Shown: positions 1 to 11,511 of the stretch, piece by piece
Layout: each line of letters begins with the position of its first letter
Numbering within the stretch: position 1 is the first letter of the stretch
Source: Ischnura elegans
Taxonomy: Eukaryota > Arthropoda > Insecta > Odonata > Coenagrionidae
Reading direction: 5' to 3'
Length of the DNA: 64,000 nucleotides
NCBI RefSeq assembly: GCF_921293095.1
Contig: NC_060257.1
Coordinates: forward strand, 57,696,968 to 57,760,967
Program-made: the position numbers and the translations under genes
Notes under the pieces: generated by a model
Seen by the model: only the letters and a program-made list of their open reading frames with translations
The model's database searches: none
What the model was told of the DNA's origin: nothing

Positions 1-473
1 TAAAAATGGGATCGCAACTCCTTGGTTAATGAGCTATGGCAACGCAAACATTTTTGGATGAACCTTGCAGGTACCGCAAAAACGTTTTTCTTGGGTATCC
101 AGCCTTTTTGACATTCTATTTAATACTCTGGAATTTGAAGAAGATCAAATAATAAATGTTGGTTGATTTGCGATTATAATTGTCTGAAGCAAATGATTTC
201 AAAATGGGTGAAATTGCGCAATCTTATTGTTAATATACGCTCACAGCTCTCGTTTAATTAAGCTCAAAAATAAACTGATTCAGATAATTACAATCGCATA
301 TTTTCGTCCAACCATAATTATTTAATGCCATTAAGTATCCAGTGTATTAAATTAAATGCCGGAAAGGCTGGATACCCAAGAAAAACCGTTTTCATGGTAA
401 ATGAAAAGCGCATCCAAGAAAATGTTTGCGTTGCAATAGCTAGGTAACTAAGGAGTTACGACCCTATGTTTAT
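1..473. mobile_element. Family J inverted-repeat element, copy 1
   Basis: The left end (GGATCGCAACTCCTTGGTTA) and right end (TAACTAAGGAGTTACGACCC) are inverted, and similarity continues inward for about 130 bp on each side, including a shared GGGTATCCAGCC motif. There is no coding capacity. A second copy lies at 42057-42370. The left end may be cut by the window edge. Confidence 0.7.
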
Positions 474-779
474 AAACAAAAAATGCTTAAAATTGTCTCC
501 CCTATCACCTCCTGAAGTGTTCCGGATCCCTCATGAAACACTTTATTCTGTGTTGGAAACACACTATCGAGGTACGTTCAGAAAATAACGGGAACTAATT
601 TTTTTTAATATATCGCGATTTTGGAGTATCCGATTGCTATTTTTGTTATTAGGTTGGTATGCACACACCTAAAGTATGGTAAAACTTACAGCTGTAGTCA
701 TTGCTGACTTCGTCTTTGGCAGCCGATAAGGTCAGACGTGTTTTCATGAGCTCGGCGATTTTCGGCGCGTGCTTCTTTG

Positions 780-1260
780 CTTTTTCATGAATTTTTTTAC
801 CAAAAACGATACTGTAACGATGTCCCAGCCTCCATATTCGCCAGATTTGGCTTCGTGTGATTTTTTCCTATTTCCAAAAAAAAGAGAACCTTAAAGGACC
901 GCCGTTTTACAAGTAGAGATGAAATTAAAAGCGAATAGCTGACATTTTAGAAATTAATGCAGCTTTAACCTGCGCAATTCCGTGCCCCGTGTAAAACGGC
1001 CTTTACAATACCCCAGCCTCCCTATTCGCCAGACATGGTTCTACATGAATTATTCCTATTTCCAAAAATAAAGAGAACCTTTACGGGCGGTCGTTTTACA
1101 AACATAGATGACACTAAGACGATTGGGTACAGAGCTAAAGACTATCCCAAAGATCGAGTTTGAGGAGTTTTTCGAGGATTGAAAGAAGCACTGGCGCAAG
1201 TACATTATATCTAATGGGTACCATTTTGAAGGCAACAGCATTAATGCAGACGAATAAATA
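780..1260 (+). pseudogene. Mariner transposase C-terminal remnants, two partial copies
   Basis: At 823-880 the plus strand reads PPYSPDLASCDFFLF, the classic mariner segment that carries the last catalytic Asp. It recurs in decayed form at 1010-1060 (PPYSPDM..). A further stretch to about 1250 resembles the transposase C-terminus, with several stops. The two copies are separated by a family K fragment ending near 1003 (CCGTGTAAAACGGCC). Dead on sequence grounds. Confidence 0.7.
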
Positions 1261-1349
1261 TTTTTTTTCAAATAAATAAAATTTCCTTAATTATTTTAAC
1301 ACAACTCGTGTATTTTGTGAGGAACACAGTAAAGAAATATAGGTGGAGG

Positions 1350-1639
1350 CAGGGGCGCAGCTAGGAATAGCAGCGGTTTCGGGTGTAAAACACTGGGGTG
1401 TCTGAGGGTGTGGAATACCCGCCAGGGTAAGCGGGAGGTGCGAGGGCCCTCCCTTAGAAAATTTTTCAGATAAATGGTTCAAAATGGTGAGTTTTACGGC
1501 CTTCTGAGGGATATTTTATTAATATTTACACTATTCTATAAGTAATATTAATCCAACTAAGTGAAATAGGTTAAACTTAAAAATTTCTCTGAGCTCTGAG
1601 GGGTTTATCCCCCAAAACACCCCCCTCGCTGCGCCACTG
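1350..1639 (+). mobile_element. Family B MITE, copy 1 (290 bp)
   Basis: Begins CAGGGGCGCAGCTAGG and ends CTCGCTGCGCCACTG: short imperfect terminal inverted repeats of the CAGTGGCG type, common in arthropod non-autonomous DNA transposons. Internal landmarks shared by all copies are TACCCGCCAGGGTAAGCGGG, GGCCTTCTGAGGGATAT and a G/C-tract near the right end. Confidence 0.75.
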
Positions 1640-1716
1640 GGTGGAAGAGCCCTGAAGAAGCTCGGATTCTTCTTGTGAGTCACGGGAAAATTTTCTGGTG
1701 ATTAGGTAAAAGAGAG

Positions 1717-2244
1717 CAGGGGCGCAGCTAGGAATTAAGGCTAGGGGGGGTTTCAAGCGCAACTAATACTAGGGTGCTTGGGGTATTGCATACCCGCCAG
1801 GGTTAGCGGGAGGTGCGGAGGCCTTCCGCCGGAAAAAATTAAGATAAATGGATTGTTTGAGGCGTAAAAGTTTTTTCCCCCCTCCCTATTCTCTGTTGAC
1901 CAATCCGTTCAACCTAGTTACCTTCCTCCCTACCCCTCCTAACCTGGTATAAAAGGATGTGATGGACCTCTGTAGAGTTCACCTGATGATGACGTCTAAC
2001 GTTGAAACCATGGTCGTGAATAAATATTAATGTGAAAGCGCAAAGTTCTTCTTTTTAATTTAATTAAGATAAATGGTTCAAATTGGTGAGTTTTGCGGCC
2101 TTCTGAGGGATATTTTATTAATCCTTACACTATTGTATAAGTAATATTAATCCAATTAAATCAAATAGATTAAACTTATAAATTTTCCTGAGCTCTGGGG
2201 GGTGGGGGTTTATCCCCCAAATCCTCCCCCTCGCTGCGCCACTG
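1717..2244 (+). mobile_element. Family B MITE, copy 2, interrupted by a retroposon
   Basis: Same ends and internal landmarks as copy 1, but split by an insertion at 1852-2061 (listed separately). Without the insertion the two halves join into a normal-length copy. Confidence 0.75.
1852..2061 (+). mobile_element. Penelope-like 3' fragment with 15-bp target-site duplication
   Basis: AATTAAGATAAATGG occurs directly before (1837-1851) and again directly after (2062-2076) this 210-bp insert. The insert holds CCTGATGATGACG, then CGTTGAAAC and AATAAA, a pattern seen at the ends of Penelope-like elements. A 5'-truncated retroposition event is the best explanation. Confidence 0.6.
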
Positions 2245-2249
2245 AAAGA

Positions 2250-2440
2250 GAGGTGCTATTTTTCACTCGTCCGGCCTCACCTTGAATATGCAGCGAGCGT
2301 ATGGGATCCAGCTTTGAAAGAATTAATCCACGAACTGAATTAGATACAAAAAAGCGGCTCGATTCGTCCAAGATTGCGACCAGTGAACAGATAAAGTTAA
2401 ACTGCTTTTACATGAATTAGGTAGGGTGTCGCTATTGAGT
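2250..2440 (+). pseudogene. LINE reverse-transcriptase C-terminal fragment
   Basis: Reads RPHLEYAASVWDP followed by degenerate codons, closely matching the longer copy at 29860-30445. Internal stops and an abrupt end show a dead fragment. Confidence 0.65.
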
Positions 2441-2473
2441 CGGGGGTACGTGCCATCCGAAGATTGCCGGAGC

Positions 2474-3236
2474 AATAGGGATGGCAACCCACATAGCAAC
2501 GAACCTCTCAGAGACGTCTCACTATGGTCTCGAATGACTCGAATATCACATATGTCTCACAGATGTCTCGGAGATGTAATCGTAAGACGTTCAGGAATTA
2601 AAAAAAAACGTATTTAAACGCCATCAATGCCTTCCATATATATTTCTCGGTGCAAATCTGCAGTTTTGATTATTAAAATCACGACATTTAATATGGGTTT
2701 CTTATTTTCAAAAGGTGATCCATCACAAAATTTGTCGCTAAAAATGATCGAGAAAAGTAGGCCATAACTGTATAATTTAAATTTAATTATTTTTTTGCCT
2801 AAATTTAAAGCATACCATAGTACAAAGTCTAATGAGACATCTCAGAGACTTATGTGAGACGTCTCAAGAGATGTCACATAGACCATTTTTTTGGACATAG
2901 TGACATCTCAGAGAAATCTCAGAGATGCCTCTGAAGCTCTCAGAATGTCTCTGAGACGTAACATGTGATATTCAAGACGTATCCGAGACGTATTTCTGCT
3001 ATGTGGGAATCGAAACTAAGCCAAAGTCAAAACCAGTAAAATTTCAATTATTTCGTCCCCGGGAGCGAATTGTAGAAACGAAACGAAATGGATTTAAACC
3101 CGGGGAGCTAAACTCAGGGTCGAAACGAAATCGGAATCAAAAACACTTCGGATCAAAACTAAACTAAAACTCTGGGAGGAAACATACCTAATGCAGATAA
3201 TACCTTCGAACAGTTTAGTTTCGACCCACACATCGA
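2474..3236. mobile_element. Family H element, copy 1, truncated and interrupted
   Basis: Starts AGGGATGGCAA and, after a 520-bp insertion, continues with CGAAACTAAGC and repeated GAAACGAAA motifs as in copies at 12956-13479 and 50533-51238. The right terminal repeat is missing. Confidence 0.65.
2488..3007. mobile_element. Inverted-repeat element rich in GAGACGTCTC motifs
   Basis: Ends are CCCACATAGCA and TGCTATGTGGG. Both arms are filled with degenerate copies of AGAGACGTCTCA-like words, more than a dozen in all. It sits inside a family H copy, whose GATGGCAA-TCGAAAC sequence resumes on the other side. Confidence 0.65.
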
Positions 3237-3240
3237 GTAC

Positions 3241-3775
3241 CAGTGGCGCAGCGAGCAGGGGCGCAGCTAGGAATTAAGGCTAGGGGGGGTTTCATGCGCA
3301 ACAATAATACTGGGGTGCCTGGGGGTGTGGTATACCTGCCAGGGTAAGCGGTAGGTGCGGGGGCCCTCCGCCAGGAAATAATTAAGATAAATGGTTCAAA
3401 ATGTTGATTTTTACGGCCTTCTGAGGGGTATTTTGTTCATCCTTGCACTATTCTATAAGCAATATTAATCCAATTAAGTAAAATAGATTAAACTTAAAAA
3501 TTTCTCTGAGATCTGGGTGGGGGGTTTTGGGGGATAAACCACCCCCCACCCAGATCTCAGAGAAATGTTTAAGTTTAATCCATTTTACTTAATTGGATTA
3601 ATATTGCTTATAGAATAGTGTAAGCATTAATAAAATATCCTTCAAAAAGCCGTAAAACTCACCGTTTTGAACTATTTATCTTAAAATTCCGCAATTTATT
3701 AATCTCGCACCCACCACCTGGTGGGTATTCCATACCTCCACACACCCTGGTATTAGTTGCACCTAAACTCCCTAA
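3241..3775. repeat. Foldback: two family B copies tail to tail
   Basis: A B copy (3256-3525) is followed after a 15-base loop by its inverted partner (3541-3775). The 25 bases next to the loop match perfectly. A short relic, CAGTGGCGCAGCGAG, stands at 3241-3255. Transcribed from either strand, this would give a hairpin of about 235 bp. Confidence 0.8.
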
Positions 3776-3884
3776 ACTAAAATGTTGAATAGTGATACCA
3801 CTGGATGCAATTTTTTTTATGTCGGGCATAACGGTAGATAAAAAGCTTACTTAAATCCAAACATTCTAAATCATTTTTTAATTG

Positions 3885-4100
3885 TACAGTAGATTACGGT
3901 AAATTGGGACATATCCGGACAGGGGCTCTTTGCCCCAATTAATCGGCTTCCCCAATTAGGCGAACTCTCTCGTATATGGGCATAAAAACGTTGAAATGGT
4001 AGAAAGAAGACTAAAGAATGTTTATAATGCAAACAAAGTTTATGAATCTATTAATTTGTTTAAAAAATCAGCGAGTTTAGTTAATTTTTTAACACTTGTA
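3885..4100 (+). mobile_element. Family C (pogo/Tigger-like) fragment
   Basis: Begins TACAGTAGATTACGGTAAAT and carries AATTGGGACAT and the GTTTAGTTAATTTTTTA region found inverted near the right end of the copy at 52070-53336. The second end is not found. The TA-starting repeat type suggests the Tc1/mariner (pogo) superfamily. Confidence 0.6.
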
Positions 4101-7100
4101 TCATCACAATCTTTGTTGAAAATAATTTTCTAAGCCTCGGGCGATGCTGGATGAATGTCTTTGCTAAGTCCTATGAAAGAAAAAATTCATTTTTAAATAG
4201 TTAAGAAAATGTGATTACTAAATATTTCATATACAGTGAGTCCTCTTTTAACCTAACTTACCGTTCATGAAAATGTGACGATAAACGAAATGACGTTAAT
4301 CGTAACATAATATCCCATAAAAAACAATGTGAAAAGTGAATATCGGTTCCTAGACCTCACAATTTCTACACGAAAAAATTTTAGCTTATCATTGTTTACG
4401 ATGGGAATGCCAAACTATGGCATAAATACGAGTTCCAGTCTTCATCGACAACAATAGCAGCAGTGACGTAAATCCTTCTCCATTTTTGTATCTTCCCACA
4501 TTTGCTTTTCGGCTCCGCTATGGTGGTCGCCTGGGCATCATCATCGCTGAAGCATCGTCGCAGTTACAGGAACCAAAATTATTGTGAACACGATGAAAAA
4601 AGTGATGACAAAAATCCGAGTTCTAGATGGAAAAATGCCTTGAAATCTCGTACATATATACTACAATATATGAGGTCAATTAGTGGATAAGATGGGTATT
4701 TGGACAATACCAATGACTTGGGCACCCTTTAAAACCTATGGAAAGACTTTTCTTGGATATTTTACTATTACTTACATACAAATATACAAGAAAACTTATA
4801 ATGGAACACCACAAAGTTAATAATGAGTCAGTGAACAATGGATAGACACCTTTGTTGGTATGCCATTCTTTCTGCCACCCATATGACCTTGACTGTGACC
4901 TTACTGGGTCAAAGGTTGAATTTTCGTAAATAAAAGTGTTATTTTCGGTTTTCTCGAGTCCGAAAACCAAAGAATTGACATCTTGGTCGATGAAATTCAG
5001 ACTTTTTTCTATCTCGACTTTTTTAACATTGAAACCTCATAAGGCAAATTCAAAATTTTGGTTTGGACCCACATTGTGAGGTCAATAGGTCAAAATTGTA
5101 AAATTTTGCCTAAATAACTTGGGACCTTTCCCCTTAAGTATGTATTCCAATTTTCATGAATGTTGCTCAAGACGAAATTACTAAAATTAGAGGTCAAAAA
5201 TGACACACGACCTGTGGGACAGTCTGTATATTGTCCCTGTCTGTATGGCTTTTTTTTCACCACTTCATAATGATCTGAAGAGGTCGAAACCGGTTGAGTA
5301 TATTAACAAATACTATGGGGAATACATCGAAGTTTACTTTTTAATCAATCAAACTCATGCAACTTTAGAACTGACGCATGGTTTAAGCACACATTATTAT
5401 TATCAACAAATACTTTAAATTTATATTTTTTCACAAGAACAAGAACGTGGTCCAAATATGTAGTCCTATATAATTCCATTGCGGGAAATCAATTCTCAAA
5501 ATGCAAAAACACATTAGAATACATGACCAACGGATGCGGAAACACATACATACTTTTATGTGAGCAGACCATGTGTTGAGTTTTATAATCAATGAATAAC
5601 AACAGCTTTAAAAAATAGTTATGACTTTATTTTCTATAATATCACTTCATATTTTTTGTAATGGCAATAAATTTCATAAAAAGCATTTAGAATTTATAAA
5701 ATCATCTAATACGTCAACACTTCAGCCTTCAAGGCACAGAGCTCTGGTTTCACAAGCAAGTCAAACGTATAAATTGAGATGCAGAAAGTGTAGACCAGAT
5801 GTTGTCATTTACACAAAGTAGTATTGGTGCACATTTAAGAGCCAAAATGTTTTCATGCATAATTGTCGACTAAAATGACAGAGCAACTGCCTTCGATATA
5901 AGAGCTTCTGATATTGATACTGAATTTACTCTCATTGAGTAAAAATCAGAGTGACTTCTTCGTACAAGCATTTTTTTACAAAAACATGAACTTTATATGA
6001 CACATACGAGTACATAAAAAAATACAAAAGTTTTTACATTAAAATTTCTTAAATAAAATAATATTTTTGCATAAAAATTGCCAATTTTCTAAGAATTACA
6101 GTATAGACATGCTATAAAAGATAGGGATACAGCAAGTTTTTGCAATTACATACAGTTTCCTCCAGTCCCGACAAAATTTACTTCGAAAACATTGGATAAG
6201 CTTGTTTGTAATGAAATTTTGTAATTATGAACGAGGTCAGACTGGAGTCAGTTTTCATATTCATCGGAGAATGGGAATAAGAGGGAGGAATTGCACGCTT
6301 ATGAGGACAAGAATTGGTAAGGAATGCAAGGATTCTTAGGAAAATAAACTCAGTTTACTCGGTTCAACTAGACTTAAACCTCGATTTTATGTCTACTCAA
6401 AATCATAGTGAACCTCTAAAAATTTACTCAGTCATGGATGCGGGCTCATAATTTGCCCTTATTTGTTCTTTATAACGATTGGAAATCAAATTTCAGTTGC
6501 CAGTGACCAATTTGTACCAAAAATAGGATCACTATGGAAGGCTATCACTGTTGCTTGCGGTAAAATTAACTTCCAGTTCCAGCCATTTTCAAACATTGCA
6601 CACGTAGTACTAATCTCAACTGCACACAAACAACAATGAATGCTTGCCCTACAAGCTCGGTGTCTTCTAATCCTCGGGCCATTTTTTGAGTTGGGATCCT
6701 TAGTAACTTCTCGTGGGAGGAAGACTCCTAATTGCATTGTTGGTGACCTGGCGCCAGATGACTTAAAATCAGTCTTAACCACTTAGTGCATGAATTTTTT
6801 AATGAAAACATTTACTTAATTGGACACATGTAAGTGTATGCATAAGCACATAAGTTGTGTATGTTAAGATTCCTTAGTTATAATAATATTTCTGTACAAA
6901 ATTACCAACTTCATAAAAATTACTGTATAGCCGCGATATAACTAACACGGATATAATGAAATTTTTCAATTACGAACCGTTTTCTCCGGTCCAGACGAGC
7001 TGACAGACCTGGTCTGACAGAGCACCTGGTCTTTCGCTCTCTGATGAGACAATTGCACAAGTTCACCACAAACTAGAACAATGATTTAGGGTTTTGCATA

Positions 7101-8360
7101 ATGATTCACGATTTCGCACAGAAGGGATGCAATGGAATCACCCAGATTGCTCTCTGTTGCTTTCTATGGCGTGATGGCATGAATTTGCACCAGTTGACTT
7201 CAAGGGAGCTCTACACTACAAGTTTTCAAGCAATGCGCTCCGTGAATCGGACCTGCGTCCCTCAGTAATTGCCTCCCGGGAAACTTATGTGCAACGAAAC
7301 TGCCAAGTGTCCGAAAAGTTAGTTTCCAGCTTTGCGCAGTTGCTTGACGCGTCATTTTCTAATTCATCCATTTTTTCATAAAACCGGACTACTTTCCCGG
7401 ATCCGTGATCATGCCGCCCCACATGGATCACTCAGCCACTAATGCATAGTTTTCCAGAATCAGAGCTTAAGATTGTGAGCTCCTGAAATCAACTCGGTGC
7501 TGGAAGGCAAAATGAATACATATTTAATAATATTTACGCACTTCCGATTTTACATGATTTTTCAGTCGTCATTTGCTTACTTGCAATGTAAAAACCGAGT
7601 GAAACGCGACGTATTGGAAAATTTGACATTAAAAAAAATCGCTGCATTTTGGGCATCTTGAATTTCGTAATATTGGGGTTTTACTGCTATGAAAATCCTG
7701 ATGTCTCAAATTTTTATCATGGAAAAGGACAAGGCACAAATCCCAAACATTGAGCAATGCATACAATAATTTTTTAAATGTCAATAAGTAAGAACATTTC
7801 CCACCAATTCTTCCTCCATAATTCAAACATTTCAGTGAGAGGACACTTATCAAATGAAAACTTATTCCTTAATCACGCATGGCGTCCCAATAAAATATAC
7901 CATAACTTTGAGAAATTAAGAGGACCAAACCCCTGAAAGGATTTTTAGTGCACACTTACATATGCATAATGCAATCATTCAACTGAATGAGAAAATCATT
8001 CAGCTTTGACCCGTATCTACTAATAAAATCATCAAGTGATTTCAAGGCACTACATAGTGCTTCAAGTCATACACCTTTTGCATGTATAAAATACAATTTT
8101 GGAGTAACTGTGATATCCTATACAAACTCAACAATCAGTAAAATCTATTTCCTCCCAATCTCACACGACAGTCTAATGATTTTTCACGAGGTCAACTTAC
8201 ATTCTTAGATTTCACTGGGATCTAAATTTGCACCAAACACCACAATGATAAATATTTGTACCCTTTATGGAGTTAGTAAACATTCAACGTCTGTGGTAGA
8301 TTGATCTAATTTCAAACTTCACAACCTATTTGTACACATTATCTCCACAAGATTACGGGA
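4101..8360. other. Unassigned 3' flank of the zinc-finger locus
   Basis: No open frame here has domain signatures or credible splice structure. A TACAGTGAGTCCTCTTTTA end at 4231 looks like another pogo-type repeat end, and 6091-6170 and 6905-7005 are diverged copies of one sequence (GTATAG..TATAA..CAATTACGAACC region). The 3' UTR of the distal cassette should run from 8360 downwards. Confidence 0.4.
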
Positions 8361-9140
8361 CTAATGAGCTTTTTTCAAATGATCATCATACTTAGATTTT
8401 GACTGGAAACTCAACTTGCATCTTCCACATTTAAATACGTTGTTGTTAGTACACTTCATAACATGGAGGTCACACCTTCCTTGCTCCACGAATTTTTTAC
8501 CGCACTTTCGACAACTGAAACACCAATTTTCATGAGTCCCCAAGAAGTGTTGGCATAAACCTGTGAAGGAAGGACAGCTAACTCCGCAGTCCCCACAGAG
8601 GCACACCTTGTGTCTCATCAAGTTTAGATGTCGCTTCAATGACGCAGGTTTTGTGTACGCACTGCTGCATTCCCCGCACCTATATATGGGAAAGTCTGGC
8701 TCGACCCCCTGCGACGCAGCGAAGGAAGAACAAAGCTTTCGGTGTTCCTTCAGCTTTTGCATGCTTTTGAATGCAACACCGCACAAAAAACACTGATTCT
8801 CTCTATTTTTGCCCACATGAACGCCTTGGTGACCAGCTAACGAAGTCTGGTGCAAAAAAGATTTTCCACATACTCGACAGACATAAGGTAGTGGTTTATC
8901 AACACAGTACTTCAGGTGTGCCTGTAACTGAGCCTTGAGCAGTAGTGTGTTGCAAAATGAACACTTCATCACAAAACAGTCCTTCCTACTCATGTGCTCT
9001 TTCAGTTCGTTAGAATTCTTGAATTTCAGTGAACAAAGAGAACATTTTCTACCCATCTGATTCCAATTACCACTCTCTTCATTTTGCTTATTCTGGTGTG
9101 GAGAAGATACCTGTAGACTATCCTCTTTTACCCCAGGAAC
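8361..9140 (-). CDS. Terminal eight-finger C2H2/C2HC exon of the distal cassette
   Basis: 259 codons plus TAG, entered in phase 0 after a CCCAAACAG acceptor (9141). Eight fingers: CSLC..HMSRKDC, CSFC..HLKYC, CRVC..HQGVH, CFLC..HRKLC, CGEC..HLNLMRH, CGDC..HFLGTH, CRKC..HVMKC and CGRC..HLKKAH. Half use Cys as the last ligand (C2HC). Finger spacing is irregular and there are no TGEKP linkers, as in other ZAD-family proteins. The frame stays open 54 bases beyond the acceptor into a transposon, so an unspliced reading would have transposon-coded residues, but the AG is good and puts the element in the intron. Nuclear DNA binding is inferred from the fold. Confidence 0.75.
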   Translation of the reverse strand, partial: VPGVKEDSLQVSSPHQNKQNEESGNWNQMGRKCSLCSLKFKNSNELKEHMSRKDCFVMKCSFCNTLLLKAQLQAHLKYCVDKPLPYVCRVCGKSFLHQTSLAGHQGVHVGKNRENQCFLCGVAFKSMQKLKEHRKLCSSFAASQGVEPDFPIYRCGECSSAYTKPASLKRHLNLMRHKVCLCGDCGVSCPSFTGLCQHFLGTHENWCFSCRKCGKKFVEQGRCDLHVMKCTNNNVFKCGRCKLSFQSKSKYDDHLKKAH

Positions 9141-9165
9141 CTGTTTGGGAGTAAAATAAGACAAC

Positions 9166-9802
9166 AGGGTAGTTTCCTTCATCAAAGAAAACAAAAGGCA
9201 TTGATTGCGAGTCTTTACCCACCATTAGTGTATTCATAATGTACAAATTATTTGGTTTTAGAAATCCCAGTTTAGACGAATGGCAATGGTCAATGTTAAC
9301 CTCATTTGAAAAAGGCCAGATTGGTGACCATGCGATGCCACTTCACGTGAAGTCACAGGAACCTAGTTTCTATACGAGTAGATAGGAGTTTTACATTGTC
9401 TGAGAGTACCAATGCATGCATGAGGCACAGAGCTCAGGGAAACATCTCTTAATAATCACCCATTAAAATTACCCAAGTTTGGAAAGTTTCCTTCGTTTGA
9501 TAGGAGAATAATAATCCTTATTTAAGCCAAGTGCTACCTGCTAGCAGCCTGCATCGTATCAGCGCTCAAGCCTCGCCCCACGGTCACCTCACACACCTAC
9601 AGCTGGAACCAGAAATACATCACACGGACTTTTTCCCATCATTCCTACTTAGCCATTGCTTTCGCGTGCTTGAAAATTTTCAATTTTCGTTTAATCGCAA
9701 AAAATAGATATCATCATTGGAAAATCTAAGAGCGTGAAATGCGTACTCCAGGAGTAATAATCTTTCAATTTAGACAATAAAAAAATAATAGGAAACCACC
9801 CT
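9166..9802. mobile_element. Family A MITE, copy 1
   Basis: 637 bp from AGGGTAGTTTCC to GGAAACCACCCT (12-bp terminal inverted repeats, one mismatch). It lies in the intron between the distal acidic and finger exons, and its left end is only 25 bp from the acceptor of the 9140-8361 exon. The E-box/CRE-like core (see copy 2) is mutated here. Confidence 0.8.
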
Positions 9803-10180
9803 ATAGGAGGCAAGCGTTTATGCTACAGTTACTGCCAGCTGAGCGCATTCATATTGTTGGGCTCCTACATGAGCCGATTTGATTCGGTGGGCAATTGTTG
9901 AGCATTTGTGCAGTGGAGGTATCGAATAGAGTCTGATATTTTTTCCTGTCACCTGCAAACAAGTGGAGAGTAAGCACCTCTGTTAAGAAGTTCAGTCGCG
10001 ATCAAAGATTGGGAAAAATCTCAAGTGGCGTAATGCCATCAAACTCTGAATCAAACTACGCTAAGTCTACGCAAGACCTGTAAAATAGTGTTTCCTGCGG
10101 GAAAATTTGGAAACTAGGAGAGTCATCGCTCAGTTCCTTGTTAATTGTTCATGAAGCATTTCTTCCTGGAGGTGAATATA

Positions 10181-11048
10181 CAAGAGCTGCTCAGAAAGTA
10201 GGTAACCTCCATTTGTCACTGCGTGAAAAAGGAAGGCTTAGTGCCGCCATTGTTGCGTCGGCACGCACGGCAGGTCAGTCGGCTTCGAGTCATGGTAAAG
10301 GGAAGGTTGCTTGAGCGCCATTGTTTTTTGGTAGCTTGTCAAAACGTGCGCTGCAATAGAAAATGCTGCCAAGTGCTAAGTGGGTGCTGTTTTTAAATTG
10401 TTCACAGCTTAACAATATTCAACAGCAGCAATTCATAGGGAACTTTGTGCTGTGTATCGCCCAAAGATTATGAGTGAAGGAGATATCAGGGAATTGGTTT
10501 GTGCATATGAAGAAATGGCTTGCCTCCCAGCGATTTGAGAATGATGAAGAGCTCAAAGATGCAATCACTGGATAGCTCGAGCCACAGGCGGGAGATGTTT
10601 ATGCAGAAGGAATTTAAAACGTATAAAATAGGTATCATAAGTGCCTAAATGTTCATGAAAATTATGTTGAAAAGTAAAGGAAAGTTGTACTTTTTGCATG
10701 TAATATACAGTAAATCAGTGGCGTAACTATGGGGGATTAGGAGGATAGATCCCCCCCGAAAGCCTCAGAGATATAAAAATGATATTCAAAACTATTGTCT
10801 AGTTTTGACATATAGTAAATTTTAACGTAACCTTTTAATGAAACCCAAATTTTAAGAGCCAAAATTATGTAAAATGTAATTTGCAGGCATGTCATTTTTC
10901 CAAAATTTTCCAGGGAGGTCGCCCTTCCCCATCCCCCTTCATCCCCCAAAGCATATTCCTAGCTACGCCATTCCTGCAGTAAATTTTGTAAATCTACTTA
11001 ACTGTTTTATTTATAAAAAATTGGGAGGTAACTCTCCGAACAGCCCTT
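10181..11048 (+). pseudogene. Mariner element remnant
   Basis: The left end AAGAGCTGCTCAGAAAGTAG and right end CTCTCCGAACAGCCCTT are inverted relatives. At 10498-10560 the plus strand reads MKKWLASQRFENDEELKDAI, and soon after NVHENYVEK, both typical of the mariner transposase C-terminus. The rest is deleted and stops interrupt it. A GGCG-type MITE (10716-10976) sits in its 3' part. Confidence 0.7.
10716..10976. mobile_element. CAGTGGCGTAAC-type MITE
   Basis: Starts CAGTGGCGTAACTATGGGGG and ends CCTAGCTACGCCATTCCTG. The G-rich left end and C-rich right end are inverted. Non-coding, nested in the mariner remnant. Confidence 0.65.
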
Positions 11049-11511
11049 ATGCACACATGCTATAGGTACATATGCAACGTTTTTTTCATTACATACGGAG
11101 CGTCGCACAACTGAGGATTTTTATGAATGCATAAGATCACTTTCGAAGTAACTTGATGCATTACTTTAGGCAATATGCATTATGACGAGATGAAAATTTT
11201 TAGCTTTTGGAATTTACTCAATGCAAAAGGGAGCAATTCATTTAGAACCAAGCAGCGAAACCGATAACAAATGGTAATAACCACACCAGAATCACTACTG
11301 ACAAAACAAAGGAATAGTTTCATACTCAATTAAAAAAACTGTGGGTAAGAGAATGATAACATATCCATACCATTTGATCTTAACTGAGGGTACGATTTTT
11401 CAAGATTTTTTTTGCAATTTCCGCTGACATTCCATGACTTTCCACATGCACCGGAATTCTCTGACCATTGAAGTTTTACAGACAAGTGGGCAGTCGTTTG
11501 ATATAACTCAC

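Noticed and set aside
4680-4970. Repeated TGACCTTGAC words as nuclear-receptor sites
   Set aside because: Only a few loosely spaced copies in AT-rich flank; no array or promoter nearby.
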